From Fulvivirga ligni (GTDB lineage: Bacteria; Bacteroidota; Bacteroidia; Cytophagales; Cyclobacteriaceae): a stretch of 64,000 nt of DNA. The translations under genes were made by a program, and so were the position numbers. The DNA lies in contig NZ_CP089979.1 in the NCBI RefSeq assembly GCF_021389935.1, positions 248,001 through 312,000 on the forward strand, written 5' to 3'. The notes under the pieces were generated by a model, which was not told the DNA's origin, searched no databases, and worked only from the letters and a program-made list of their open reading frames with translations. Shown piece after piece: positions 8,136 to 17,141 of the stretch (positions within the stretch are counted from its first letter, which is position 1; every line of letters begins with the position of its first letter).

Positions 8136-9425
8136 ATGAACATACTAATTCTTGGTAGCGGTGGAAGAGAATATACACTAGCTTGGAAAATAGCTCAAAG
8201 TGTAGACTGTGATAATCTGTTTGTGGCTCCTGGCAATGCAGGTACAGGACAAATAGCCAAAAACGTAGATATAAATGTAAATGATTTTGATGCTATTGCC
8301 TCTTTGGTAATAGATGAAAATATAGAGCTGGTTGTAGTAGGCCCTGAAGACCCATTAGTAAATGGTATCAGAAACTATTTTCAACAACATGAGCAACTCA
8401 AAAATATATCCTTCATTGGCCCTGATAAAACAGGAGCTCAACTAGAAGGGAGTAAAGATTTCTCTAAAGCTTTCATGGAAAAGCATAATGTGCCGACAGC
8501 AAAATCTAAAACTTTTACTGTAGAGACATTACCTGAAGGCCTGGCCTATCTGGATACTTGCAGCATGCCAATAGTTTTAAAGGCGGATGGCCTGGCTGCA
8601 GGAAAAGGAGTGCTTATTTGCCAAAGCCTACAAGAGGCTAAAGACTCACTAACCACCATGCTGGCCGACAAGCAATTTGGAGCGGCGAGTGAGAAAGTAC
8701 TTATAGAAGAGTATTTAGATGGTATAGAACTTTCTGTGTTTGTACTTACTGACGGTGAAAATTATGTTCTTCTACCTGAAGCTAAAGATTATAAAAGAAT
8801 TGGTGAAAACGACACTGGCCTTAATACAGGTGGAATGGGAGCTGTATCACCAGTGAGCTTTGCTGATGATGCATTTCTTCAGAAAGTAAAATCTAAGGTG
8901 ATTAATACTACAGTTGCTGGACTTAAAAAAGAAGGAATAGACTATAAAGGTTTCATCTTTATCGGCCTGATGAATGTAGACGGTGAACCTTATGTTATTG
9001 AATATAATGTAAGAATGGGTGATCCTGAAACTCAAGTAGTGTTCCCTAGAATTAAAAATGACATAGTTGACCTGTTTACAGCGGCAGCAGAAGGCAACCT
9101 CAAAAATTATAAGCTGGAGATTGCTGATGAGTATGCTACCACAGTAGTTTTAGTGGCAGGTGGATATCCTGGCAGCTATGCAAAAGGTAATGAAATAACC
9201 GGATTGGCTGACACTAATGATGCTTTGGTGATTCATGCTGGCACTAAGCAAGATGACTATAAAGTGCTTACTAACGGTGGCCGTGTAATAGCTGTGACCG
9301 GTATGGCAAATACCCTTGAGGAAGCCCTAAAAAAATCGTACACTGCTGTAAATCAGATCAAATGGCAGGATATGTACTTCAGAAAAGACATTGGAAAAGA
9401 TATTTTAGCCCTACGAATAGATTAG
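8136..9425 (+). CDS. purD: phosphoribosylamine-glycine ligase (GAR synthetase)
   Basis: A 429-residue ATP-grasp enzyme that joins glycine to 5-phosphoribosylamine in purine synthesis. The N-terminal domain starts with ILGSGGREYTLAWKI. The ATP-grasp core shows VLKADGLAAGKGV and EEYLDGIELSVF, and the metal-binding NVRMGDPETQVVFPRI block follows. Length and domain order are normal for the family. It has its own promoter-like element and no gene partner in purine synthesis nearby, so purine genes are dispersed in this genome, as far as the window shows. Confidence 0.95.
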   Translation: MNILILGSGGREYTLAWKIAQSVDCDNLFVAPGNAGTGQIAKNVDINVNDFDAIASLVIDENIELVVVGPEDPLVNGIRNYFQQHEQLKNISFIGPDKTGAQLEGSKDFSKAFMEKHNVPTAKSKTFTVETLPEGLAYLDTCSMPIVLKADGLAAGKGVLICQSLQEAKDSLTTMLADKQFGAASEKVLIEEYLDGIELSVFVLTDGENYVLLPEAKDYKRIGENDTGLNTGGMGAVSPVSFADDAFLQKVKSKVINTTVAGLKKEGIDYKGFIFIGLMNVDGEPYVIEYNVRMGDPETQVVFPRIKNDIVDLFTAAAEGNLKNYKLEIADEYATTVVLVAGGYPGSYAKGNEITGLADTNDALVIHAGTKQDDYKVLTNGGRVIAVTGMANTLEEALKKSYTAVNQIKWQDMYFRKDIGKDILALRID

Positions 9426-9477
9426 TATGCTATATTCTTTATCTTTAATGTGTATGATTGAACATAAACTGTAAGCT

Positions 9478-10647
9478 ATGGCGGGATGTAGTTCTTGCGG
9501 ATCCGGTGGTGGAAAGGCGGCAGGGTGTAACAACAATGGCGGCTGCCAAACCGGAGGCTGCAATAAAATGAATGTTTTTGACTGGTTGTCTAATATGGAT
9601 TTACCAGTAGTAGATAAATTTGATATAATAGAAGTTAGGTTTAAGGGTGGTCGTAAAGACTTTTTTCAAAACTCTGAGAACCTGGAACTCCACACTGGAG
9701 ATGCTATTGTAGTAGATGTGCCTAATGGTCATCATATTGGCCATGTTTCATTGCAAGGAGAGCTGGTAAGGCTTCAGATGCAAAAGAAAAAAATCGGTCA
9801 GGAAGAAATACGCAAAGTATACCGACTTGCACATCAAAAAGATCTTGAAAAGTATGAAGAGGTACAAAAAAGGGAAATGCCCACACTGTACCGAACCAGG
9901 CAAATCATAGATGAGCTTAAGCTAGACATGAAGCTGTCAGATATAGAATATCAGGCAGATAACAGCAAGGCCACCTTCTATTACTCAGCTGATGACAGAG
10001 TTGATTTTAGAGAACTCATTAAGCACTTAGCTGGTGAATTTAAAATCAGGGTAGAAATGCGACAGATCAGCCTAAGGCAGGAAGCCGGCAGGCTGGGAGG
10101 AATTGGCTCTTGCGGAAGAGAGCTATGCTGCTCTACCTGGCTCAGCGATTTCAAGAGTGTATCTACCAGTGCAGCGCGATATCAAAACCTTTCTCTTAAC
10201 CCCAGTAAGCTTTCAGGCCAATGTGGTAGACTAAAATGCTGTCTCAACTATGAGCTAGACACCTACATGGAAGCCCTGAAAGACATCCCTGAGCTAGAAA
10301 AGCCCCTACTAACCGAAAAAGGTGTGGCTAAGCTTCAGAAAACGGACATTTTCAGAAAAATCATGTGGTTCGGATATGATGATGAAAACACTTGGCATCC
10401 TATTGATGTTGAAAGGGTTAATGAAATCATTAAGCTGAATAGCAAAGGAAAAAAACCAGCGTCACTGCAAGAAGATGATGTTCCCGGTCAGGGAGAGCAC
10501 TTCTCGCTTAACAGTGATCTGGAAAAGATGGACAAAAAGTTCAAGAAAAAATCTGGCGGTCCTAAAAAGAAAAGCGGCAACAATAACAGAAACAGAAACA
10601 AAAGAAGGAACAACCGCAAACCAAGTAGCAATAGAAACAATAAATGA
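9478..10647 (+). CDS. ricT: PSP1 domain-containing protein (RicT/YaaT-like)
   Basis: A 389-residue protein. The N-terminus is Cys- and Gly-rich (five Cys before residue 30), as often seen in Bacteroidota homologues. The PSP1 core follows and ends with the conserved Cys blocks SCGRELCCSTWL and SGQCGRLKCCLNYE. In Bacillus the RicT relative is part of an Fe-S complex affecting RNA maturation; that role here is inference. The last 35 residues are almost all Lys, Arg, Asn, Gly and Ser, suggesting nucleic-acid binding. The stop overlaps the gldH start by 4 bases (ATGA), so the two are translationally coupled. Confidence 0.85.
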   Translation: MAGCSSCGSGGGKAAGCNNNGGCQTGGCNKMNVFDWLSNMDLPVVDKFDIIEVRFKGGRKDFFQNSENLELHTGDAIVVDVPNGHHIGHVSLQGELVRLQMQKKKIGQEEIRKVYRLAHQKDLEKYEEVQKREMPTLYRTRQIIDELKLDMKLSDIEYQADNSKATFYYSADDRVDFRELIKHLAGEFKIRVEMRQISLRQEAGRLGGIGSCGRELCCSTWLSDFKSVSTSAARYQNLSLNPSKLSGQCGRLKCCLNYELDTYMEALKDIPELEKPLLTEKGVAKLQKTDIFRKIMWFGYDDENTWHPIDVERVNEIIKLNSKGKKPASLQEDDVPGQGEHFSLNSDLEKMDKKFKKKSGGPKKKSGNNNRNRNKRRNNRKPSSNRNNK

Positions 10648-11123
10648 CACGTATCGCATTTATCATTATAATTATTTTTCTAGGAGCCCTTACTGCATGT
10701 GATGATAGCAGGGTGTATGAAAAAAACTCAGACTTAGAAAATAAAGAATGGATAGCAGACTCAACAAAGGCATTTGAGTTTGAAATTAAAGACTCCACAA
10801 TTAGCTATAATATTTACTACAATATTCGGAATACAGTTTCTTACCCATTTCAAAACATCTACGTGCAGTACGCACTTAAGGATAGTACAGATAAGGAACT
10901 GGATTCGCAGTTAATAAATAATAATCTCTTCGATGCAAAAACAGGTAAACCATATGGAGATGGCCTGGGAGATGTTTTTGATCATCAATTTCCTATTCTT
11001 GAAAATTACAATTTCAAAAGTAATGGCAAATACACTGTAACTTTACAGCAGTTTATGCGCAGAGATACATTGCCTGAAATAATTTCGGCAGGAATAAGAG
11101 TAGAAAGAGCAACTGTAGACTAA
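10644..11123 (+). CDS. gldH: gliding motility lipoprotein GldH
   Basis: A 159-residue lipoprotein with a hydrophobic signal and a lipobox ending at Cys19 (GALTAC). The body (VYEKNSDLENKEWIADST..., then FQNIYVQYALKDS and GLGDVFDHQFPILENYNFKSNGKY-like blocks) matches the GldH family of Bacteroidota gliding/type IX secretion-associated lipoproteins. Its position right behind a PSP1 gene is a known neighbourhood for gldH. GldH is needed for gliding in Flavobacterium; whether this strain glides cannot be told from one gene. The 4-base overlap with the upstream gene supports this start. Confidence 0.8.
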   Translation: MTRIAFIIIIIFLGALTACDDSRVYEKNSDLENKEWIADSTKAFEFEIKDSTISYNIYYNIRNTVSYPFQNIYVQYALKDSTDKELDSQLINNNLFDAKTGKPYGDGLGDVFDHQFPILENYNFKSNGKYTVTLQQFMRRDTLPEIISAGIRVERATVD

Positions 11124-11129
11124 TTTAAG

Positions 11130-12470
11130 ATGAGAATAATTATTGCCGGTGCTGGTGATGTAGGTTTTCACCTGGCTAAGTTATTAGCCTATGAAGAACA
11201 AGATATCATTCTTATTGATATGGACGGGGACAGACTACGGCAAGCAGCCAGTAGCTTAGATGTGGGCACCATCAAAGGCAGCAGTACTTCCTACACCATT
11301 TTAGAGGAAGCTGATGTGGCCAATGCAGATCTTTTGATCGCTGTAACGGCCTCAGAAGAAACTAACCTTACTACAGCAATTATCGGCAAGCATTTAGGTG
11401 CAAAAAAGACAATCGCCCGAATTCAGAACGTTGAGTATCTTTTAAATAAAGAAAAACTTGACCTTCAAGATCTGGGTATTGATGAAATCATCTCTCCGGA
11501 ATCTTTAGCCGCGAAGGAAATTAAGCGTTTGCTTAAGGAAATAGCCTTAACAGATACCTTTGACTTTGATGAAGGAAAATTATCATTAGTAGGTGTAACT
11601 GTAGACGAGAACAGCAAGCTCAAGGATAAAACCCTCATTGAAGCTGCGCATCTCAATCCAAATCAAAATTTTGTTACAGTAGCCATTCTGAGAAATAATC
11701 AAACCATAATTCCTCATGGCCACAACAAATTTATTGAAGGAGATCACGCCTATTTCATAGCTCAGCCAGACGGTATAAACACTGTTCTTCAGCTCTCTGG
11801 AAAACAAAAGCAGGAGATCAAAAATATTATGATCCTGGGTGGTAGCAAGGTGGGCTTTCATGCTGCCAAAAGGCTAAGCAGGAAGTTTAACGTAAAACTT
11901 ATCGAGCGAGACAGGGAAAAGTGTCATGAGCTGGCAGATCAGTTAAGAAATGTAATGGTTATTTGTGGTGATGGAAGAGATGTAGATCTTTTACAGGAAG
12001 AGGCTATTGAAGAAATGGATGCATTTATTGCCGTTACGGGTAATTCTGAAACTAACATTATATCCTGTCTGGTTGCGAAAAACAATAACGTTAAAAAGAC
12101 CATTTCACTAGTTGAGAATATTGATTATATACACCTCTCTCAAAATATTGGTGTAGATACCATGATCAATAAGAAGCTGATCGCTGCCAACTTTATCTTC
12201 AGATATATAAGAAAAGGTGATGTTATATCACTGACCAGTATTCACGGTGTGGACGCTGAAATCTTAGAATTTATAGTAAAAGCAGGATCTAAAATTACCA
12301 CCCGAGAGATCAAAGCACTGGAGTTTCCTCCTGGAGCCATCATAGGTGGAGTGGTAAGAAATGGCGTAGGCTATACTACCATGGGAGATTTTCAATTCAG
12401 GCCGAAAGACAGAGCAGTGGTATTATGCAGACCTGAATGTATCCATGCAGTGGAAGAATTTTTCAAGTAA
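11130..12470 (+). CDS. trkA: Trk system potassium uptake protein TrkA
   Basis: A 446-residue cytosolic regulator with two RCK (TrkA-N/TrkA-C) units. The first begins IIIAGAGDVGFHLAKLL and the second begins near residue 231 with IMILGGSKVGFHAAKRL. Each is a Rossmann fold that binds NAD(H) or nucleotides to gate the TrkH channel. It starts 6 bases after gldH and is followed after 31 bases by trkH, so trkA-trkH form an operon. Length matches the two-unit TrkA of Gram-negative bacteria. Confidence 0.95.
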   Translation: MRIIIAGAGDVGFHLAKLLAYEEQDIILIDMDGDRLRQAASSLDVGTIKGSSTSYTILEEADVANADLLIAVTASEETNLTTAIIGKHLGAKKTIARIQNVEYLLNKEKLDLQDLGIDEIISPESLAAKEIKRLLKEIALTDTFDFDEGKLSLVGVTVDENSKLKDKTLIEAAHLNPNQNFVTVAILRNNQTIIPHGHNKFIEGDHAYFIAQPDGINTVLQLSGKQKQEIKNIMILGGSKVGFHAAKRLSRKFNVKLIERDREKCHELADQLRNVMVICGDGRDVDLLQEEAIEEMDAFIAVTGNSETNIISCLVAKNNNVKKTISLVENIDYIHLSQNIGVDTMINKKLIAANFIFRYIRKGDVISLTSIHGVDAEILEFIVKAGSKITTREIKALEFPPGAIIGGVVRNGVGYTTMGDFQFRPKDRAVVLCRPECIHAVEEFFK

Positions 12471-12501
12471 TCCTTTATATTGAACAGGGAAAAACAGCTC
12501 A

Positions 12502-13956
12502 ATGCGTTTTAACATAAAACTAATACTGAACATACTAGGAATACTCTTAGTCTTCAACGGTGTGTTCATGCTCTTATGCGTGCCTTTCTCTCTTTATTAT
12601 CGAGAAAGCTGGTGGCACCTCACCGCCTCAGGGTTTATTACTGCAGCTGTTGGAGGTCTTATGGTGCTGGGCACTCATAAAAACACTAACAAGGAGCTAA
12701 AAAAGAAAGATGGGTACTTAATCGTTACATTGGGCTGGCTCATTATGTCATTCTTTGGAACCATCCCTTACCTCCTTTCCGAATCAATTCCTGACCTTAC
12801 AAATGCTTTCTTTGAAACTATTTCAGGTTATACTACTACAGGTGCGTCTATTCTAAATAACATAGAAGGGGTTCCTAAAGGCATTCTTTTCTGGAGAAGC
12901 CTTACCCAATGGATCGGCGGAATGGGAATCATCGTTTTGGCCGTTGCTATACTTCCTATATTAGGTATTGGCGGTATGCAGCTTTTTGTAGCTGAAGCTC
13001 CCGGAATTTCACCTGATAAAATGAAACCCAGAATAAAAGAAGTAGCCAAAAGGCTCTGGTTCATTTATTTGGGTTTAACCGCTGCTGAAACTTTACTCCT
13101 GGCACTAGGCGGAATGACTTTCTATGACGCCATCAACCATTCATTAACAACTATGGCTACCGGTGGCTTTTCTACAAAAAACGCCAGTGTAGCCTACTAT
13201 GAGTCTGCTTACATTCAATATGTAATCATCATATTCATGTTTTTGGCTGGCACTAACTTCACCATCACCTATTTCGGGTTGAAAGGCAAGTTTAGAAAGG
13301 TGTGGGATAATGAAGAGTTTAGAAACTATCTCTATATCACGGTAATTCTATCTGTATGCATTTCTTTCTTTGTATTCTCCTCCAAATGGGAAGGCTTCGA
13401 AAAATCATTTAGAGATTCATTATTCCAAGTAGTTAGCGTAATTACCACTACTGGATTCGTTAGTGCAGATTACACGGCTTGGGCACCATTTTTAACTATA
13501 ATTTTCTTTCTCCTCATGTTTACCGGCGCCTCAGCAGGTTCTACAGCAGGTGGAATAAAAATAGTAAGACACACCTTGCTCTTCAAAAACTCTTTCCTGG
13601 AAATGAAGAGACAACTACACCCATCAGCCATTATTCCTGTAAGACTAAACGGTATGGCTGTTAGTAGGGACATCACGTATAATGTCCTGGCTTTCATTAT
13701 GATATATCTATTAGTATATGGTGTAGGTGTATTCCTTTTATCCTTTACCGGAGAAGAATTTGACACCGCGCTTGGTGCAGTTGCTACCTGTTTGGGTAAC
13801 ATAGGACCGGGGCTTGGAGCTGTAGGACCGGTGGATAATTTTTATAACATCACACCTTTCGGTAAATGGTTATTGTCATTCCTTATGTTACTGGGTAGAC
13901 TAGAGCTCTTCACTGTATTGATGCTATTCAATAAGAACTTCTGGCAGAAGTATTAA
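12502..13956 (+). CDS. trkH: Trk potassium transporter, channel subunit TrkH
   Basis: A 484-residue inner-membrane protein with about ten hydrophobic segments arranged as four M1-P-M2 repeats. Selectivity-filter-like turns are visible as TTTGASIL, MATGGFST, TTTGFVSAD and CLGNIGPG, each providing the central Gly. It carries K+ and works with the TrkA just upstream. Domain order and length are normal. Confidence 0.95.
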   Translation: MRFNIKLILNILGILLVFNGVFMLLCVPFSLYYRESWWHLTASGFITAAVGGLMVLGTHKNTNKELKKKDGYLIVTLGWLIMSFFGTIPYLLSESIPDLTNAFFETISGYTTTGASILNNIEGVPKGILFWRSLTQWIGGMGIIVLAVAILPILGIGGMQLFVAEAPGISPDKMKPRIKEVAKRLWFIYLGLTAAETLLLALGGMTFYDAINHSLTTMATGGFSTKNASVAYYESAYIQYVIIIFMFLAGTNFTITYFGLKGKFRKVWDNEEFRNYLYITVILSVCISFFVFSSKWEGFEKSFRDSLFQVVSVITTTGFVSADYTAWAPFLTIIFFLLMFTGASAGSTAGGIKIVRHTLLFKNSFLEMKRQLHPSAIIPVRLNGMAVSRDITYNVLAFIMIYLLVYGVGVFLLSFTGEEFDTALGAVATCLGNIGPGLGAVGPVDNFYNITPFGKWLLSFLMLLGRLELFTVLMLFNKNFWQKY

Positions 13957-14044
13957 ACCCGTTCATTTGAGACATTCACAGGATTGATCTCTATCTTTGA
14001 ACTCAAATTTCTGAAAAGTGTTTTGCAACTAAAACGTAATTGAA

Positions 14045-14953
14045 ATGGCTTTTTTATTCACAGATTTTGAAGGTTGGAAAAAATACACCGAGAAGCATGA
14101 CATGAAGCTTTTCGAAACAGTATTAGAATACGAAGAAGATCAAAAAGGAAGGTCTGTCAGTGAGATTCAGGCTGGTTTACAAAGGGCCTATCAGGTGATG
14201 AAAGAGGCCGTTGAAACAGGACTTACCGAGGATATGAGCTCCAGATCTGGCATGATCAATAACGGAGCAAAAAAGGTTTTTCAACATGACAAAACCGTAC
14301 TTTCGAAAGAATTTCAAAACCTAATATCAAGAGCACTTGCTGCTAAAGAAGTAAACTCATGCATGGGCAGAGTGGTAGCCGCTCCTACTGCTGGAGCTTC
14401 AGGCATTCTACCCGGCACGCTATATACTTTACAGGAAATCCATAACCTGGATGATGACAAAATCATAGAAGGCTTACTTGTAGGAGCTGGAATAGCCTTA
14501 ATCATTGAACAAAAGGCATCACTAGCCGGAGCTGTTGGTGGTTGCCAGGCAGAAACGGGAAGTGCGGCGGCTATGGCATCCGGAGCTATAGTTTATTGCC
14601 TTGACGGCTCTATCGATCAGATATTTAATGCAGTAGCCATTACCATTCAGTGTATGCTTGGCTTAGTTTGCGATCCTGTGGCAGGACTTGTAGAAGTACC
14701 TTGCGTGGTTCGAAATGCAAGTGCGGCTGCCATAGCAAACTCATCTGCTCAAATGGCTCTGGCCAACCTAAGCGGCGTGATTCCTGTGGATGAATGTGTG
14801 GATGCCATGGGTGAAGTAGGCCAAAGCATGGAAAGTAAATACAAGGAAACTGCTCTTGGAGGTTTGGCTGCTACGCCTACCGGTCAAAAGATTTCTAAAT
14901 CTGTACTGATTCAAGACATAGAAATGCTGCCTGACGAAGACAGTAAAGACTAA
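14045..14953 (+). CDS. sdaAA: L-serine dehydratase, iron-sulfur type, alpha domain
   Basis: A 302-residue protein matching the alpha domain of Fe-S dependent L-serine ammonia-lyase, which makes pyruvate and ammonia from serine. The block SCMGRVVAAPTAGASGILPG carries one cluster Cys; further Cys lie in GLVCDPVAGL and VEVPCVVRNA. The length fits a split alpha subunit, but no beta-domain (SdaAB) gene is adjacent. The beta part may be elsewhere, or this is a single-domain form. It ends two bases from a convergent membrane-protein gene. Confidence 0.88.
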   Translation: MAFLFTDFEGWKKYTEKHDMKLFETVLEYEEDQKGRSVSEIQAGLQRAYQVMKEAVETGLTEDMSSRSGMINNGAKKVFQHDKTVLSKEFQNLISRALAAKEVNSCMGRVVAAPTAGASGILPGTLYTLQEIHNLDDDKIIEGLLVGAGIALIIEQKASLAGAVGGCQAETGSAAAMASGAIVYCLDGSIDQIFNAVAITIQCMLGLVCDPVAGLVEVPCVVRNASAAAIANSSAQMALANLSGVIPVDECVDAMGEVGQSMESKYKETALGGLAATPTGQKISKSVLIQDIEMLPDEDSKD

Positions 14954-14955
14954 TT

Positions 14956-15411
14956 CTATTGCATAAAGCTGGGTAGTATCTGAGCACCGAAAAAGTGGAT
15001 GATGCTAGAAAAGAAGCAGGCCCAGAAAATCGCACTGAGCAGCATTACAAAAATGATTTTTTCCTTCGGAGTGCCCATACTACTCAAAAGTATAGTGCCT
15101 CCTATGGGGGTAAAGATTATAGGCGTTAAGGCAGCAACGCCAATAATTCCGTACTTCTTCCAAATAGTAACGAACCTGCGACTGCGCTTACTAAATTTTC
15201 GCTTTTTCCTAAAGAAACGTGGAAACACTTTTTCTCTTAAAAGCTTTCCTAAAAAAGTGAAAATGAAAACGGAACACATCATTCCTGTAATGGTAATGAG
15301 AATAGTAGAAAGCAAGCTAAAACCACCGGCAAACCCCAATGTTGGGCCCGCAATAAATTTTAGCATGGTAAGTAAAATAATGGTTACTACTTTCAGAATC
15401 TCCTCTTGCAT
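14956..15411 (-). CDS. small multi-drug export-like integral membrane protein
   Basis: A 151-residue protein with about four hydrophobic segments and a very basic cytoplasmic loop (RFFRKKRKFSKRSRRF). The block YGIIGVAALTPIIFTPIGG resembles the putative small multi-drug export family, for which transport has not been well shown. The stop of the antiporter and this start lie close together on the minus strand (2-base gap), so they are probably co-transcribed. Family call is tentative; the membrane topology is clear from the sequence. Confidence 0.6.
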   Translation of the reverse strand: MQEEILKVVTIILLTMLKFIAGPTLGFAGGFSLLSTILITITGMMCSVFIFTFLGKLLREKVFPRFFRKKRKFSKRSRRFVTIWKKYGIIGVAALTPIIFTPIGGTILLSSMGTPKEKIIFVMLLSAIFWACFFSSIIHFFGAQILPSFMQ

Positions 15412-15412
15412 C

Positions 15413-16369
15413 TTAGATGATCACAGTATAGGTGTACACTACGTACAAAACTAATAATATAGCCCCTGAGATTCTACCTACTGAGCGTTTATATAACATC
15501 ATCGGTAATAAAATAAGTGTAACGATGAGCATGGCTACCATATCATGATGTATGATCTGCTTACTCACATGTATATCCTGGATGATACTGGTAATACCGA
15601 GTATAGAAAGGATGTTGAAGATGTTTGACCCCATGAGATTACCCAGGGCTAAATCTGTTTCTTTTTTTACAGAGGCCACAATAGCTGTAACCAATTCAGG
15701 CAAGCTGGTTCCCAGAGCTAACACAGTAATGCCAATTACCCTTTCGCTCACACCAAGTGAAGTAGCCATAGATTTGGCACCACCTACAAACCATTCTGCA
15801 CCGAAATATAATCCCAAACAGCCTAGAGCAATTCTGAAAATATCTTTCCACAAACTTCTGGAGGGAGCAGGCACATCCACATCGGCCTCTTCCAAGCCCA
15901 TTTTTGCTTTTGTCTCCCTACGAGATTTTCGAATGATAAAGACGGTGTAACCAATAAGAAGAATGAGAAATATTATTCCTTCATAAGTTTTTATCATGGC
16001 TACGTCTTCCTTCACCACAAAGTATAGTAGCAGTGAACTACCCATAGTTACAGGCCAATCAATCTTTATACTGTCAGCCTGTACTTTTATAGGACCTATA
16101 ATTGCGGTGATACCCAGAACCAAACCAAGATTACAAATATTAGATCCCACCACATTACCCATGGTCATGTCCGGGCTACCATCTAATGCTGCTTTTATGC
16201 TTATAAGAAGTTCTGGCGCTGAAGTTCCAAAGGCTACAATAGTAAGCCCAACCACCAGTGGAGAAATGTGCGATCTTAAGGCTATGCTGGAGGCTCCTCT
16301 CACTAGCAAATCTCCTCCTACTATAAGGATGAAGAGCCCGACTATAAGCATTCCTATTTCTACTAGCAT
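15413..16369 (-). CDS. calcium/sodium antiporter (CaCA family, YrbG-like)
   Basis: A 318-residue inner-membrane protein with about ten segments in two inverted halves. Each half carries an alpha-repeat: AFGTSAPELLISI in the first and ALGTSLPELVTAI in the second. Each repeat is followed by a GN(V/L)xGSNIxN block (GNVVGSNICN and GNLMGSNIFN). These hold the ion-binding residues of Na+/Ca2+ exchangers. Ion specificity is inferred. It lies just downstream of upp (9-base gap), probably in one minus-strand transcript with upp and the small membrane protein. Confidence 0.9.
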   Translation of the reverse strand: MLVEIGMLIVGLFILIVGGDLLVRGASSIALRSHISPLVVGLTIVAFGTSAPELLISIKAALDGSPDMTMGNVVGSNICNLGLVLGITAIIGPIKVQADSIKIDWPVTMGSSLLLYFVVKEDVAMIKTYEGIIFLILLIGYTVFIIRKSRRETKAKMGLEEADVDVPAPSRSLWKDIFRIALGCLGLYFGAEWFVGGAKSMATSLGVSERVIGITVLALGTSLPELVTAIVASVKKETDLALGNLMGSNIFNILSILGITSIIQDIHVSKQIIHHDMVAMLIVTLILLPMMLYKRSVGRISGAILLVLYVVYTYTVII

Positions 16370-16378
16370 GAAACCTAT

Positions 16379-17023
16379 TTACAATTTTGGACCAAAACAA
16401 AGATCACCAGCATCACCTAAACCGGGAACGATATAAGCTTGTTCATTCAGCTTCTCATCTACTGCTGCCGTCCAGATAGTATGATCCATTTTTAAATTCT
16501 GCGAAATATAGTCAATTCCCTCCGGTGCAGCAACCGCTGCCGCAATGTGTATATGAGATGGCTTCCCGCTCATAGCCAGGGTGTTAACTGATGTTAGCAA
16601 TGATTTTCCTGTTGCCAACATAGGGTCCACCAGTATCACAGTTTTGTTGTCTAAAGAATTAGTCGCTTTATACTCTAAGGTGGCTTCTATTTCATCTCCA
16701 TCCTCTACCCGATAAGCACCAATAAAACCAACATCAGAAGTATCAAAAACTTCCATAAACCCATCCAAAAATGGAGTTGCGGCTCTCAAAATTCCAATGA
16801 TTACCGGCCTTGAATTAATCAGATCTATACTTGTATCAGAAAGCGGCGTAGTTACCTGAGTTGCTTCATATTGAAGACTCTTAGATATTTCATAAGCCAT
16901 GATCATTCCTAACCTTTTTAAGTTATTTCGGAATTTCAATCGGTCCTTTTGAATATCTTTATGCCGCATTTCATACAAAAAATGATTGATTGCGGACGGT
17001 GAGTTGTTGAGGATATTTAACAT
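16379..17023 (-). CDS. upp: uracil phosphoribosyltransferase
   Basis: A 214-residue enzyme converting uracil and PRPP to UMP (pyrimidine salvage). The PRPP motif is VILVDPMLATGKSL, and the C-terminal GLGDAGDLCFG block binds uracil. The ATG at 17023 is chosen because a further 12 residues are available only from a TTG at 17059, and homologues start close to this Met (MLNILNNSPSAINHFL). It heads the minus-strand group upp, antiporter, small membrane protein. Confidence 0.92.
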   Translation of the reverse strand: MLNILNNSPSAINHFLYEMRHKDIQKDRLKFRNNLKRLGMIMAYEISKSLQYEATQVTTPLSDTSIDLINSRPVIIGILRAATPFLDGFMEVFDTSDVGFIGAYRVEDGDEIEATLEYKATNSLDNKTVILVDPMLATGKSLLTSVNTLAMSGKPSHIHIAAAVAAPEGIDYISQNLKMDHTIWTAAVDEKLNEQAYIVPGLGDAGDLCFGPKL

Positions 17024-17141
17024 GCAGCGATACTGTGTATTCGGGGTTTCAGTATTCAAAACTTTGAATATAGGTAAAATTAAAAAATATACACATCTTA
17101 CCCCTCTTAAATAAAATTATATATCAATATTAACCTTTTTT

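Noticed and set aside
14999-16436. Long plus-strand frames across the antiporter and small membrane protein genes
   Set aside because: They lie antisense to clear CaCA and membrane-protein frames with conserved motifs; their own translation shows low-complexity Pro/Ser/Thr stretches.
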